NCBI GenBank assembly: GCA_049999765.1
Contig: JBNGIQ010009483.1
Span: 179,027 to 229,300, forward strand
Direction: 5' to 3'
DNA length: 50,274 nt
Source of the DNA: Phaeoceros laevis
Taxonomy: Eukaryota > Anthocerotophyta > Anthocerotopsida > Notothyladales
Part shown: in pieces, positions 1-15,999 of the stretch
How the letters are laid out: every line of letters begins with the position of its first letter
How positions within the stretch are numbered: the first letter of the stretch is position 1
Notes under the pieces: generated by a model
What the model saw: only the letters and a program-made list of their open reading frames with translations
What the model was told of the DNA's origin: nothing
Databases searched by the model: none
Program-made: the position numbers and the translations under genes

Positions 1-2641
1 TTGGTAGACAGATCTGAAGTTAGCTTGGCAAGCCTGCACAGCACATCGCAACCATTAAGTTGAGAAAAATGACCAACCAGCAGGATTCTCTTGCTCTAGT
101 TCCGTTCAAGATTGCTGCAGGTGAACATGGAATACCCTGCTATACCCTACACCCACAGGTACACAGAGACCGCAGGAGTTCACAATTTGGAGGTGCAGAC
201 ACACCTTCAGAAGCACCCCAACCGGGCCGCAAACACTGGAGTTAACAATGCAAGACAAATTACGGTGACAACCGCAATTGCAAGGGATGGGGAGACTGTG
301 ACTGACCAGGTTCGGATCAATCGCAGAAACACTCGTAGAGAGCAAGGGGAACATGGTACTGGAGCTTAGGAGTCTACTCCTAGCAACCATAGGTCGTAAA
401 ACCAAGGAAATCTCGGCTCAGACATCCCGAGCGAACTCACTAACTTCTAGGTGGCAAAATGTGGCACGAAATGCACGGAAAGAGCGAGCTGATAAACCTC
501 ACCCAGTTTTTGTCCGAGCCTCACCACCCTCTGCATCGGCAGCAGCAGCCTGGCAAACAATGGAGGAAATCTTTCGACTCCGTAGAGTGGCTGGAAGGGG
601 CACCAGACCAAGGGGGGATACGGATTCACCCAGGACAGACGATAGTTTCCGGGCAGATCGCTCGCCATTGAGGCTGGACCTCACGTCATGAAAGGCCTTC
701 CTGTTTCCCTGCTGAGCCAAGGAGTAAGAGCTGGCTAGCTTGGTCCTTGCCCATGGAAACCCCGCAAGCGAAGGGACAATGTTCCTGATCCCCGAGATGC
801 GAGCTCGCGTTTCACAGTGTAGTCCGGGACTGGGCCCGCTCACGGACAAAGCTCCCGCCATTGCAACTAGTGGTGCAAACGGCTGCTATCTGCAGGTGCT
901 GAAGACTTGAGGTCGCCTTCAGGTGCTCGGCTCCCTACATGTACACGACAAATCCCGCCCTCTACCTGAGGCAGGGAAGAGTCACCTGAGGTGCGTTGAA
1001 TTGAAAATCTTGAGAGAATATGCCAAGATTCTGTGACAGACCTCTGTTAATAAAGGATTTATCACCCTAGATTTTACCTTCAGATGATTAGCACAATTGC
1101 ACACAAGACACAGCATTAATACCCCAAGTCCCAAGTCCCGCCTAGAGCTACTACAATGCAGATGACCCCAGTCCCGCCCAGAGCTACTACAACGCAGATG
1201 GACTTGGTGTGGACTTGCTGTCCCCTACCGTGACGGCCCTTCTTTATATATCAAGGGACAACTCTTTCTTTATATATCAAGGTATAGCAAAGAGCCTCCA
1301 GAGCTCAGGCATATGCCATAATCTCTTTCTCTTGAGCTTCAAGCAGCTGCCAACTCAAGCTCTTGCCTACAATGGAATCTTTCAACACAAGCTCCTAAAC
1401 TTACGTCCTAAACTTAGGTTTGCACTCAACCCATGCCCATATTCCATCCAAACCTATCAATATATCAATAAACCACACCTAGCCATAGAGCTAGATATCA
1501 AGTAACATATTAATTACTTCAGATAATTATCTAATTACCTCACAGATAAGTCCTTTAGAGATTCATTCCATTTTTACACTACTGAATCGGGGATTCTTTT
1601 CGGGTAATCCGGCAACTAAGGTTTCTTAGACCTTGGCTGAGGCGTCAGAGATCCATCGATCCATCCCTGTTTGTTTGCGTCAGACGCGTGCAGGAATCAG
1701 GATCAGTTCTTAGTCTACTGTACCGGTAACCAACTCGTCTCGAACGTGCCGTGGCTTGCAGGACATCATCAGGTATGCCTCGAACAGTCCGAATTTCCGA
1801 AACCTACGTGAGTGCTGTTCTACAGTCTCTCGGGCACATTTTCGTTTAACCATTTTTAGCGTACTTTGTTTCGTGAAAGCGTTTCAGACCAGACTAGGTT
1901 CCATTACTGTTGCAGGGTCCGCGACAGGATTGCAGGGTCCGCGACAGGATTGCACAGTAAAGAATGGAGTGGTCCGAGTGGCTACCGAGCGCCCCTCGTA
2001 GGATAGGAGTTGCTAGCTCAAAATGCTCTTATTACCCTAGGAATCTTTCTTACCTGGAGCAAGACTATGCATGACTTACTGTGTAGTATGCTTGCTATCT
2101 GGCACATGTTTGGGTCTCTGTATAGACAATGTGTGCAGTGCTTCAAGCAGCCCAGCCGCCCGGTTGGTAAACAGTGACAGTAACAAAGAACAATGCAAGT
2201 GGTTTCATAGAATTGCTCTTAGAATCAATTCATCAATAACTTGAATACAAGGCCAATGTGGGCTTCAATGACTTAAATACATTGTTCGCCCCAATTGGGC
2301 GCACCTAGAATGCTTGCTAATCAAGTAAATATACAGGGAACAGTAAATGTACTGTAGTAAGAATCATGCTGTTAGCGCCCAAAGAATCAAATCCTGAATC
2401 AATCTGCTACTGCATCTCAAAAAATGGTCAGCTATCTCTAATGCTTCTTCTACCTGCAACCCCCTCCAGTATTCCTACCCTTGGAATAGGCGGCCTCTCA
2501 CAGTGAGATATCTCAAGGAAGTGCCAAGTACCAAAGTCTACTGTGCAGAACCCATAGTGCTCGCACCAGGATCACGGAGGGAGCAGCCAAAGCCCCAGTA
2601 TGCCACCCTAAGGTAACTTACCGCTGTCATTTCCCAAAAGC
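1..2641. other. intergenic, no supported gene
   Basis: Short open frames occur on both strands but none shows a recognisable domain or consistent splice structure. Visible structure is limited to duplications: a stretch around 1136-1200 containing an 'agctactacaa' block occurs twice in tandem, 'tctttatatatcaagg' occurs twice between 1240 and 1285, and a perfect 20-bp unit is repeated at 1911-1930 and 1931-1950. The doubled TATA-like stretch near 1245-1280 could belong to a decayed LTR or an unannotated promoter; I cannot decide between them. Confidence 0.5.
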
Positions 2642-7512
<4,871 letters not shown>

Positions 7513-8060
7513 CCCTGCAGACAGCCGCGCCAGGCAAACACCGTCGAAACCAGCAGCAGAGCCTCTGGACATGGAACTCCTCATCGCCGAGGGAGAAAGC
7601 GTCAGCAAATGCTCCGCAGGCAGCCGCACCGCATCCCTCCTTCCCCCCTCCCGGCCTGCCGCAACCTCACAATTGCGCACGCACACAAAACACTCTTGCA
7701 ATCACCGAGGCCGGGAAGAAGCGTCAGGGATCAGGGCCAGAATCACAGGATTCAGGGCCCCTGCCAGTATATAACAGGCCCGCCTTCTCCACGCCCCTTC
7801 TCGGCACCAAAGCTCCGCCGCCTACGCCTCCGCTCTCGGCACTGCCGCTGCAATTGCACCGAATGCACGTCCCTTGAGCCTTCGATTGAGCGGGGCTTTG
7901 AATTCAACACTCCCAGTGTGGCTCACTCACAGGATCCAATTCCGCGCCCGTGCCCCAGGCCGGATTCCACGGAATTCCGACCGCGCAACTGCAGTCCGAA
8001 ACGCAGATCGCGGACCTGGCAGGCCTGCAACTCCCACCTCTCTCCGCGATCGCATCCCGC

Positions 8061-8084
8061 TGCCTGCCTGCCTGCCTGCCTGCC
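8061..8084. repeat. (TGCC)6 microsatellite
   Basis: Six perfect copies of the tetranucleotide TGCC lie about 550 bases upstream of the AAA ATPase start codon. Confidence 0.9.
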
Positions 8085-10319
8085 TGGCGTGCTTCGTTCC
8101 CCTTCACTGGTGCCCCCCTTTTCTCCTTCAGGAAGAAAGTAGGTAGCTTCCTAGGCTGGCAGGTTGCCAGGGCGGTCACCCGGTATCACACGCTCTAGAC
8201 CGATAATAATCCCGGAACGTATAATCAGTGCATTATCCCACTGGACCGCGCAAGCAGCAAGTGGACGAGTGCGGCGGCATCCCGATCGGAATCTGCTCCC
8301 ATCGACGGGCCGGGACGGGACCCCCGGCCTCAGATCTGCGGTCCCCATTGGGCAGCGAGGTTCTTGCGCCTTTCGAACGTGGGTTGTCGACGCGGTTCCA
8401 TTGGCCCGCCCCTCTGGCACCGTGCTGCGGACCAGTCGGAGGAGACCCCCGAGATTCGCGAGGGCTGGTTGCGGCTGATCCCGGGTTGGCTGCTGCGGTT
8501 GGGTTAGCTTGTGCACCGGCGAAACCTGCTGCTAACCGCGGTTGGCAGCTGAGATCACGCGCTCCCTCCGTGTACGGCAAGTCGGGAAAGAACGGATGAT
8601 GGCTCAGCGACGGAACCCATCCGTGTACGGAAACGCTGGGGCAGCTAACCGGGGTAACCGGGCTGGCGAAAAAGGTTTCGCAAATTGCTGTACATACTTA
8701 CTGTATGCGGAATCCATTTTCAGCGCCGCAAATTTTCGCCGACCGCATATATCCTGTATCGGAATCCGAGATTCCTCCTCCTTTATAAAATGAGCTGTGA
8801 GTGAAAGGTGGGGGATAAGAATCATAAGATCAGCTAGAAAATCCAATAAATTCGAGGCTTTCAACAGACGGCCTCTGATAAGACAGATGGGCGCCGGCTG
8901 TTGGTCAGATGTGTTGGAAAACGGAAGCAAGTAGCGGAAATGGTTCTCGACCACAGCGGAAGCGTGCCAGCCTCATTGGAACTGTGATGTGCCGTCTGTA
9001 AAAACTGGGATGTGCGCTGTTGTGCTAATCGTGGATGGTGCAACTTCTTAGGACTCGGAAGAGAAGACGTGGAGGTCTCCGTATCGTGACCTATGAGAAA
9101 AATCTGATCAACGCTGAGCCTGCTTGCGCTGCTTCCTGCATCAATTGTCTGCATGCGGCTTCCGTCCGAGGCACCTTCCTGAAAATTTCGGTAATGAGCT
9201 CATGCCACAGGATGCAGCAAGTTGGAAATGCAATCAGCCGGCCAGTTCGAGACAGGAAATTATTGAGCCAGCCTGCTGCTCAGACAAATGCCCGAGGTTC
9301 ACAGTGCTGTTAGGGTTTCTGGTGTGCAGGTTAGGCCCGACCTGATCCGAGCTGTATAGCGGGTTCCCAATCCTGAGAGCTGAAAAGAGATGAGCGTTTG
9401 CCAAGAAACTGCCTGTTGGGAGACAGGGATGATGCCGCCCTGGAAAGCAATTCGTCACAGCCTTGGCATGGATTGCTTGGTTTTTCGCCTCCCCTAAAGC
9501 TGGTGCTGGTGTTTGCCAGGACCACACATGTCATATTCTATTGGTCTTTTCTCCTTATTCGTTTTACCTTCTACGGCAGGGTCTGCAGGGAACACCACTT
9601 GGCAACCTCAGAGACGATGAAGTTTTAAAAGCATCAGTGCACACTAGTACAGCTAGAGTTGAGTGGGATTGACATCTCCAGACGGTAGGGCCTTGGATTA
9701 CATTCTCTGAAGTCGCTGAAAGGTGACGACACATGTTCCACTTTTTAGCTTTTCCACTGCGACAAGCACAAGCTGGTCCTCTGAGCTGCGGCCTTATTAG
9801 ACTGTGGGGCCACTACCTGGTTCCTTAACCATGTTTGGAAAAGTACTCACATGGATCACGGGCAAAGGGAAAGGCCAAGAAACGGGAACCGGTGAGGTTA
9901 TATATACCGAGGGTGTATGGATGGCACGCCGTACACCGGGCGTGGTAAGACATCGGCAACCGGGGGATACGCAAGTTGCAGGCTCCATTCCGGCCATGGT
10001 TGTGCTTTCGGCTGAAACGTGTTCACGTTTGATGCGAATCGATTGATTACGCGAAACCTCACAGCAGCATGAGCAGCGTACGTAGGGAGCAGACACAGCC
10101 CTAGCCACGGACGTCGTGGCCGGACCATCGACAGGAGTAGCGCTACCAATTGCCAACTTGCCAAGCGAATGCGCGATGTGCTTGTCGTGGTTGATGAAAA
10201 TCATGCCATCTCTGTGCTCTCAGGAAGGTAGACAACAACTCACATGAAACTGACATCCACTTTTGCTCTCAATAGTTTTTCCCTTTGGTCAGATCTCCAG
10301 TTGGCCATTTGCAAATGGT

Positions 10320-10416
10320 GCATCTATCCTACTTCACGTCAGTTCAGGAGCTGTAGCCTGCAATAAACAACACATATCCAGGCACCAGGACTGTAGACGT
10401 GAAGTAGGATAGATGC
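10320..10416. repeat. foldback with 21-bp perfect arms
   Basis: Arms 10320-10340 and 10396-10416 are exact reverse complements (21 bp) separated by 55 bases. The spacer adds a few further imperfect pairs next to the arms (for example 'agcctg' against 'caggc'). Size and arm length fit either a small non-autonomous element or a microRNA-like precursor. No target-site duplication was found. Confidence 0.75.
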
Positions 10417-12354
10417 TTATGAGGATATGCAACTTCGACGCTAGCTGAAGGCCAGCAACATGTCCGCTTACGTCTCACATCTGGAAGCACCTTGTAGAGA
10501 ATCATCTAAAATAAAGATGATGTTGTTGGCAGTAAGGCCGCCGTTGCCGCTGTCTAGGTTCTTGATTGCCTTCGGATCTCCAGGCTGAGCAGCTTTTGTT
10601 TTGAGGAAGCTCCCAATTTGGTGCATCAGATGTGAAACCCTCTAGCATGACACCATCTTCTGGCAAAGCAATATAGCTGCTCTACGTGCTTAGACGGACA
10701 CCTTCATGGTGTGGCTTCATGTTTCCTCTTGCCTCCTCACCAACCACCGAAGCTAGTCTTCAAGTCTGGTTCCACCCGCCCTAGTGAAATGGATACGGTC
10801 GAGACACGTGCACATACAAAATTTAATCTGCAAATAAACAATTTTCAGTTCACTTCACTAACGAAAATATAGGAGAGGTCAATATCACTTTTATCACTCA
10901 CCACACAGCTGATATGGGCAAATAGTTCGTTCTCCACAAGCACATGGACTGCTCGCCCTACAAGCGCTTTAAATAGATCATAACTTTAGCTAACTACTAT
11001 GCCTACATAAAAGGTGGAAGAAGAAATGTGTATGACATTGTGGCTCTCCTTTCTATGAACAAAAAAAAATGGTTGTTAAAATGAGCAACCAGTGGACCAG
11101 TTCTAAAGACTAGCCTCTTATTTTGAGCTGATCCAAGTGCATGAAAATAGTCCAACCATATGTACGTATTAGGTCAGGTTGTATGCTAGAGGTGGAGATG
11201 AGGCCAAGACTTTTTAGCCAAGAGTGATGGTTGTTGAATGGAGAGGCCCACTTGGTTTTGGTCTACAATCAAAAGCCCATGTCATTTAACCAAGGCCATG
11301 ATGTGATTGCTGGACTAGCACTTTCTCAAACAATGTTTTTTCTTGTGTATTGTGCTTCTTTGTCTACCAAAGTGTGTGCTAGTAGTGACACCTAGCTCCA
11401 CCTGCCACACAATGGTAGTAGAGAGTTTAATTGAAGAACAATTGACAGACAAAAAGGCCATGCGATGACCAACCGACAAAGCAGACTCGAAACAAAGCTA
11501 CGGAGGGAGAGACGTAAATGAGGGGTTTTCGAACACCCCTAGATTAGGTAGACTGATAAGCAGAGATAGAAAGAATCACACCTGCGCATGGCACCAGAAG
11601 CGGGCCGTGGTCGCATTGACGAGGCAGGGACGCGGGATATACGGTGCCTACTTGTTAGGTGTGGTGTGATTGTTAGGCGTGGTGTGCAGAGGGGACATAT
11701 AGTGCATGCTTGTCAAGTGTGGAATCCATCAGAATCAACTTGCACCACCGGGATGATAGACTGGATCAAACTAGGCTGCAGCAGACTCCCATAGATTCCC
11801 CATAGTCCTCCCTTCTCTGGGCGATCCACGGTCCGCAACGACGGTGAAGCCCGTCTGGCAACCTTACAATCGCCTCTCCACTGCTGGGCTGAAAGACGCC
11901 CCACAACACACGAGATTCAGCCAGCTAAGCCCCGCGAGTGACATGAGCAAAACCACGACATCAAAAACCCTGGCAGCTCAATCCGTGCCATGTCTCTCAG
12001 GGCTTTGTGCCTCAAAATGCCAGCCGGCATTTCAAAATGAGCTAAGACGCACCTCATCCACAGAGACCTCGACACACTCGCGTCAGACACCTGCAAGGCG
12101 GATGCAACGTAGCGCTTGCCCAGCCACCGAGAGCAATTCGGGGGTCCTTGGGCATAAATTCACGGCAGCGATTGACGCCAGTAGGCCGGGGTTGGAATAC
12201 GGTTTTTCCGTCTGACAGTTTCTATATGTAGTGGTTGGGGTAAAGACCACCACAGTTACAAACTTCACATCTGGAGCTAGGAACTACAAGTTTCTGGGGT
12301 TTCGAACTTTTGACCATCGTGATGGACACACCCACCTTGTGAAGGTCCTGCTCG

Positions 12355-14964
12355 ATGATGTCTGTCAGCCCGTTGCAGCTGCGTGTCGGTCTGACCAGCT
12401 GCAACGGGCTGACCGGGCGGGATTTGACAGCCCTGTTGCCACCAATCTTCGTGCTGCAATGCATGGAAGCACCAGTTGCTGTGACCGGTGGATACTTCGC
12501 AGGGAAGGTGTGGTGTGGGGAAAGCCAAGCATCTACTGGAGAGGATGGACTCCATCCAGAACACGTGCAGGAAATTCTATGGCGACAATTTTTCGCCGAT
12601 CCCAGACAGTGGTGGGACAACAGACGGAGCTCTTCTCGGCATCCTGATTTTAGGCACAAGAAGTCCAAGGTCGCCTTGTGGCTAAGCAATCGTTACAAGC
12701 CCGCTTGGGTGGACTCGCAGCTGGCCAAGTGGGACGCTCGGGTGAACAAGGGGCCTGCCGAAGCGTTTGTATCCACCTCAGTTCGAGCGCGAGGAGCTTT
12801 TGCAGCGCATGAGGCCCATTTAGAGGTTGGAATTTGCAGGAAGCTTTGTGAGGATGGACGGACTGTTGATGCTGTGGATGCGTTGGACCTTCTGGTGCAA
12901 CGAGGGTGCCATGTACCAAACAATCTCTTCTATCGTGTCCTGAAGAGGTGCATCGCGCAGAAGAACCTGGTTTTGGGCAGACGCATCCATGCTCTCACAG
13001 TAAAAAACGGTTATGATGGACATGCTTTCTTGGCCACCCATCTTATCGGTCTGTATGCTTCACATGGGCAGTTGGAGGAAGCAATGAAAGTTTTTGCCAA
13101 GGTCACCACTCCAGACTCTTATAACTGGGCTACCATTATTTTCGCATATGCCAGGCATGGACAGCCGAGGCAAGCTATACAACTTTATTGGCAGATGCGT
13201 GAAGTTGCAATTCAGCCAGACAACCATGTGTTCTTAGCAGTTCTCAAAGCTTGTGCCACTGCCAGAGACTTGGATGCTGGGAAGGATGTCCATGCCCATG
13301 TTCTTGCCAGCGCTAGGAAGCCAGATATTTTTGTCCAGAACTGCCTAGTGGATATGTATGCCAAGTGCGGTAGCATAGAGGATGCTCGCAGTGTGTTTGA
13401 CAGCCTTCCTCAAAAAGATGTTGTGACATGGACTGCCATGATAGCAGGTTACGCCCAACAGGAAATGGGTCAGGAAGCTCTTAGCATTTACAGGATGATG
13501 CAACAAGGTGGCATTGCGCCACCTGATTCTGTTACATTTGTATGCCTTCTGCAGGCATGTGCAAGTGTAGGTGTAGAAGGTCTTCATCCAGGAAAGCAGC
13601 TCCATGCACAGATTGATGAACGAGGGCTGCACTATGACACCACCCTAGGTGGCAGCTTGGTGAACATGTATGCAAAGTGTGGTAGCATAGAGGACGCCCA
13701 CAGAGTATTTGACAGGCTTCATCACAGAAGCGTGGTGACATGGACTGCCATGATGTCGGGGTATGTCCAACAGGGGCTGGGTCAGGAAGCCTTAAGTCTT
13801 TACAACAGTATGCAGCAAGAAGGCAACGCCTCACCCAACTCTATCACATTTGTATGCCTGGTGCAGGCGTGTATCAATGTAGGTGAAGCAGCTCTGCATC
13901 AGGGAAAGCAGATTCATACACAGATTGAAGAACGAGGACTCCAAGACAATATGGTTATAGGTGCCAGCTTGGTGAATATGTATGCCAAGTTTGGGAGCAT
14001 AGAAGATGCTCGGAGGCTGTTTGACAAACTCTCTGAAAAAGACCTCGTCACATGGACTGCCATGATCACCGGTTACGCCCAGCTGGGATTGGGTCAGGAA
14101 GCCCTGAGCTTTTACGATAATATGCAACAAGAAGGCATCTTTCCTCCAGACTCTGTCACATTTGTGTCCCTCCTCCAGGCCTGTGCCACTGTAGCTGCTC
14201 TGCCTCTGGGAAAGCACCTCCATGCGCAGATTCTGGAACGAGGATTACAAGCTGACATGGTTGTGGGCACTGGCTTGGTGAACATGTATGCCAAGTGTGG
14301 TAACATGTCCTCTTCACAGCAGGTGTTTGATTCCTTGCCCGAGAAGAGCATCGAGGCATGGAGTGCTCTAATTGCAGGATATGCCCGCCAAGGAAGCAGT
14401 GACGTAGTGTTCTACTTGGTTGACAGGATGAGCCAGGAGGGCGTACAGCCTAACGACTTCACATTCCTCAGTGTGATGACAGTGTGCAGCCATGTTGGAC
14501 TACTGGACCAAGGCCGAAAATACTTCGAGGCAATGAGGACAGATTATGGCATCAGTCCTACCATCAACCACTACACATGCATGATGGATCTCCTGGGACG
14601 TGCAGGTCATCTGGACGAGGCACTACAGATGGCCAAGACCATGCCATTCCCAGCAAACAGTTCAGTGTGGGTCACTCTGTTAAGTGCGTGTCAGAAGTGG
14701 AATAACGTTGGGATTGGACGACAGGCTTTTGAGTTTGCAGTGAGTCTTGATGAAACAGTTTCCTCATCCTATGTCTTGATGGCCAACATCTATGCTGGCG
14801 CTAACATGTTGCAGGAGGCAAGAGAGGTGCAGGGAAGGAGATTGAAATCCAAGGCATGGAAGCAGCCGGGGCAGACTTGGTGGACTGACACGGGGGGAGT
14901 GGTGCACATGTTTGGAGTTAGCGAAAATCCTGAGTTTGAAGATACGTTCGCAGGGCTGGTGTAG
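12355..14964 (+). CDS. PLS-type PPR protein with N-terminal PDF motif and E domain
   Basis: Intronless frame of 869 residues. PPR proteins of this class bind organellar RNA, one base per repeat, and E-type members act in C-to-U editing. Residues from about 170 carry at least five P-L-S units, with typical strings such as NMYAKCGSIEDA and VVTWTAMIAGYAQ. From about residue 768 an E-type tail follows (SSVWVTLLSACQKW, then SSYVLMANIYAGA and a VHMFGVSENPEF segment). It stops with no DYW deaminase domain, so editing would need a partner. Residues about 73-118 contain WRQFFADPRQWWDNR, HPDFRHK, ALWL and PAWVDSQL, which match the PDF motif of plant organellar single-strand-binding (OSB) proteins. The start is uncertain: ATG 12355 is first, but it lies beside a perfect hairpin (12364-12413) and ATG 12463 (MEAPVAV) may be the real one. 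Plastid or mitochondrial targeting is inferred. Confidence 0.9.
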   Translation: MMSVSPLQLRVGLTSCNGLTGRDLTALLPPIFVLQCMEAPVAVTGGYFAGKVWCGESQASTGEDGLHPEHVQEILWRQFFADPRQWWDNRRSSSRHPDFRHKKSKVALWLSNRYKPAWVDSQLAKWDARVNKGPAEAFVSTSVRARGAFAAHEAHLEVGICRKLCEDGRTVDAVDALDLLVQRGCHVPNNLFYRVLKRCIAQKNLVLGRRIHALTVKNGYDGHAFLATHLIGLYASHGQLEEAMKVFAKVTTPDSYNWATIIFAYARHGQPRQAIQLYWQMREVAIQPDNHVFLAVLKACATARDLDAGKDVHAHVLASARKPDIFVQNCLVDMYAKCGSIEDARSVFDSLPQKDVVTWTAMIAGYAQQEMGQEALSIYRMMQQGGIAPPDSVTFVCLLQACASVGVEGLHPGKQLHAQIDERGLHYDTTLGGSLVNMYAKCGSIEDAHRVFDRLHHRSVVTWTAMMSGYVQQGLGQEALSLYNSMQQEGNASPNSITFVCLVQACINVGEAALHQGKQIHTQIEERGLQDNMVIGASLVNMYAKFGSIEDARRLFDKLSEKDLVTWTAMITGYAQLGLGQEALSFYDNMQQEGIFPPDSVTFVSLLQACATVAALPLGKHLHAQILERGLQADMVVGTGLVNMYAKCGNMSSSQQVFDSLPEKSIEAWSALIAGYARQGSSDVVFYLVDRMSQEGVQPNDFTFLSVMTVCSHVGLLDQGRKYFEAMRTDYGISPTINHYTCMMDLLGRAGHLDEALQMAKTMPFPANSSVWVTLLSACQKWNNVGIGRQAFEFAVSLDETVSSSYVLMANIYAGANMLQEAREVQGRRLKSKAWKQPGQTWWTDTGGVVHMFGVSENPEFEDTFAGLV
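12364..12413. repeat. perfect 18-bp inverted repeat, 14-base loop
   Basis: Arms 12364-12381 and 12396-12413 are exact reverse complements. The structure lies immediately downstream of the first ATG of the PPR gene and before the next in-frame ATG (12463), so it would sit in the 5' leader if the second ATG is used. Confidence 0.9.
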
Positions 14965-15999
14965 CTGGTCTCCAGAGTGGGGGGAAGAAGGATATGCGCC
15001 GCATCTTAACTGACTGCTGCCGACACCATGGGTTGTGAGAAAGGTGACTTCGCCTCTCCCAAGACAGTCGAAGCCGTACTAGTGGTTGTAAAAAAGCTGT
15101 GCCCGCATCCCCGTGGGCATGGGCTTGGCTTTATCGTTCTTTGTCGGAAGGAGAGAAGCGAGTCAGGAGGGGAAATGTTTGTGCTTGGAGGCTGATGGTT
15201 AAATTACCAATGGGATCTTAAGCTGCTATACCCTATGACAATTGAAGCTACCATGATCAAGGTGAAGTGGCTAGACGGTTGCAAGCGTGCCGTTAAAAAA
15301 CCCGTAACGTTTGTTCTGGATTAGCCAGGCAGAATGTACTTACTGACACAACCTCTCACAACTGTGGGCACATTCGGCATCGAGATGTGTTAATTAAGGG
15401 CAGCCTCACGACCTGACTTAAGACTAAGGCTTCACCCTAGTCGATCAACCTGCTGGGATCCTCCCAACAGACAACAAGAAGTTCCCCTCTGTCATTTTGA
15501 ATGTAAGTTACGGTAACACGTGGATGTGATCACTCTGCTCGCGCTCCAACTTCAGGAGACCGAGTCGACCGAAGTGCTCCCAGAGCAAAAGCGAAGGGCG
15601 AAACATACCGCGCGAGTGCTTCGGGGACGTGCGGTCTGCAGTGGGCGATGTTTACCGGAACGAATGGCACAACAGCACAACTCAAGCTAGGACCAGTTAC
15701 AGCTTGTAGTCTTCTCATGCGAGCAGCAAATGCCGCACAACGAGGAGCTAGTGATGACGCCGTGGGGAGAGCCGTAGCAACCGGGTGGCTCGGCACCTCT
15801 GGGACACCGTCCACGCCATCCCAGTGCCGGCGTCAAAGCTGTTTACCGCTTCCGTCTCGGGGGGAACCAGGGGATTCGGAGCCTGCGAGGAGTGGGAAGA
15901 CAAGGTGTTCCTGGAGGCCGTGGTGGGGAAGCACCATCCGAGATATTGCACCCCTCCGGTAGATAGTAGTTGCGAGCTCCAGCTGTGGTCGTCTGAGAC
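14965..15999. other. intergenic between PPR and RBR ligase genes
   Basis: Expected to hold the 3' end of the PPR gene and the promoter of the downstream ligase gene. Overlapping frames on both strands between 15530 and 15960 have no recognisable domain. Confidence 0.5.

Larger units (their letters stand above)
7513..12354. other. intergenic, DAA1-like promoter side and spacer
   Basis: The first kilobase is GC-rich and should contain the promoter of the minus-strand AAA ATPase gene. A TATA-like 'ttatatac' read on the minus strand lies near 7766-7775, about 250 bases before the start codon. Further on are a (TGCC)6 microsatellite, a TATA-like 'ttatatata' near 9899 with no gene behind it, and the foldback at 10320-10416. 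I find no domain-bearing frame; the region 10500-11580 is AT-richer and looks like decayed spacer. Confidence 0.5.
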
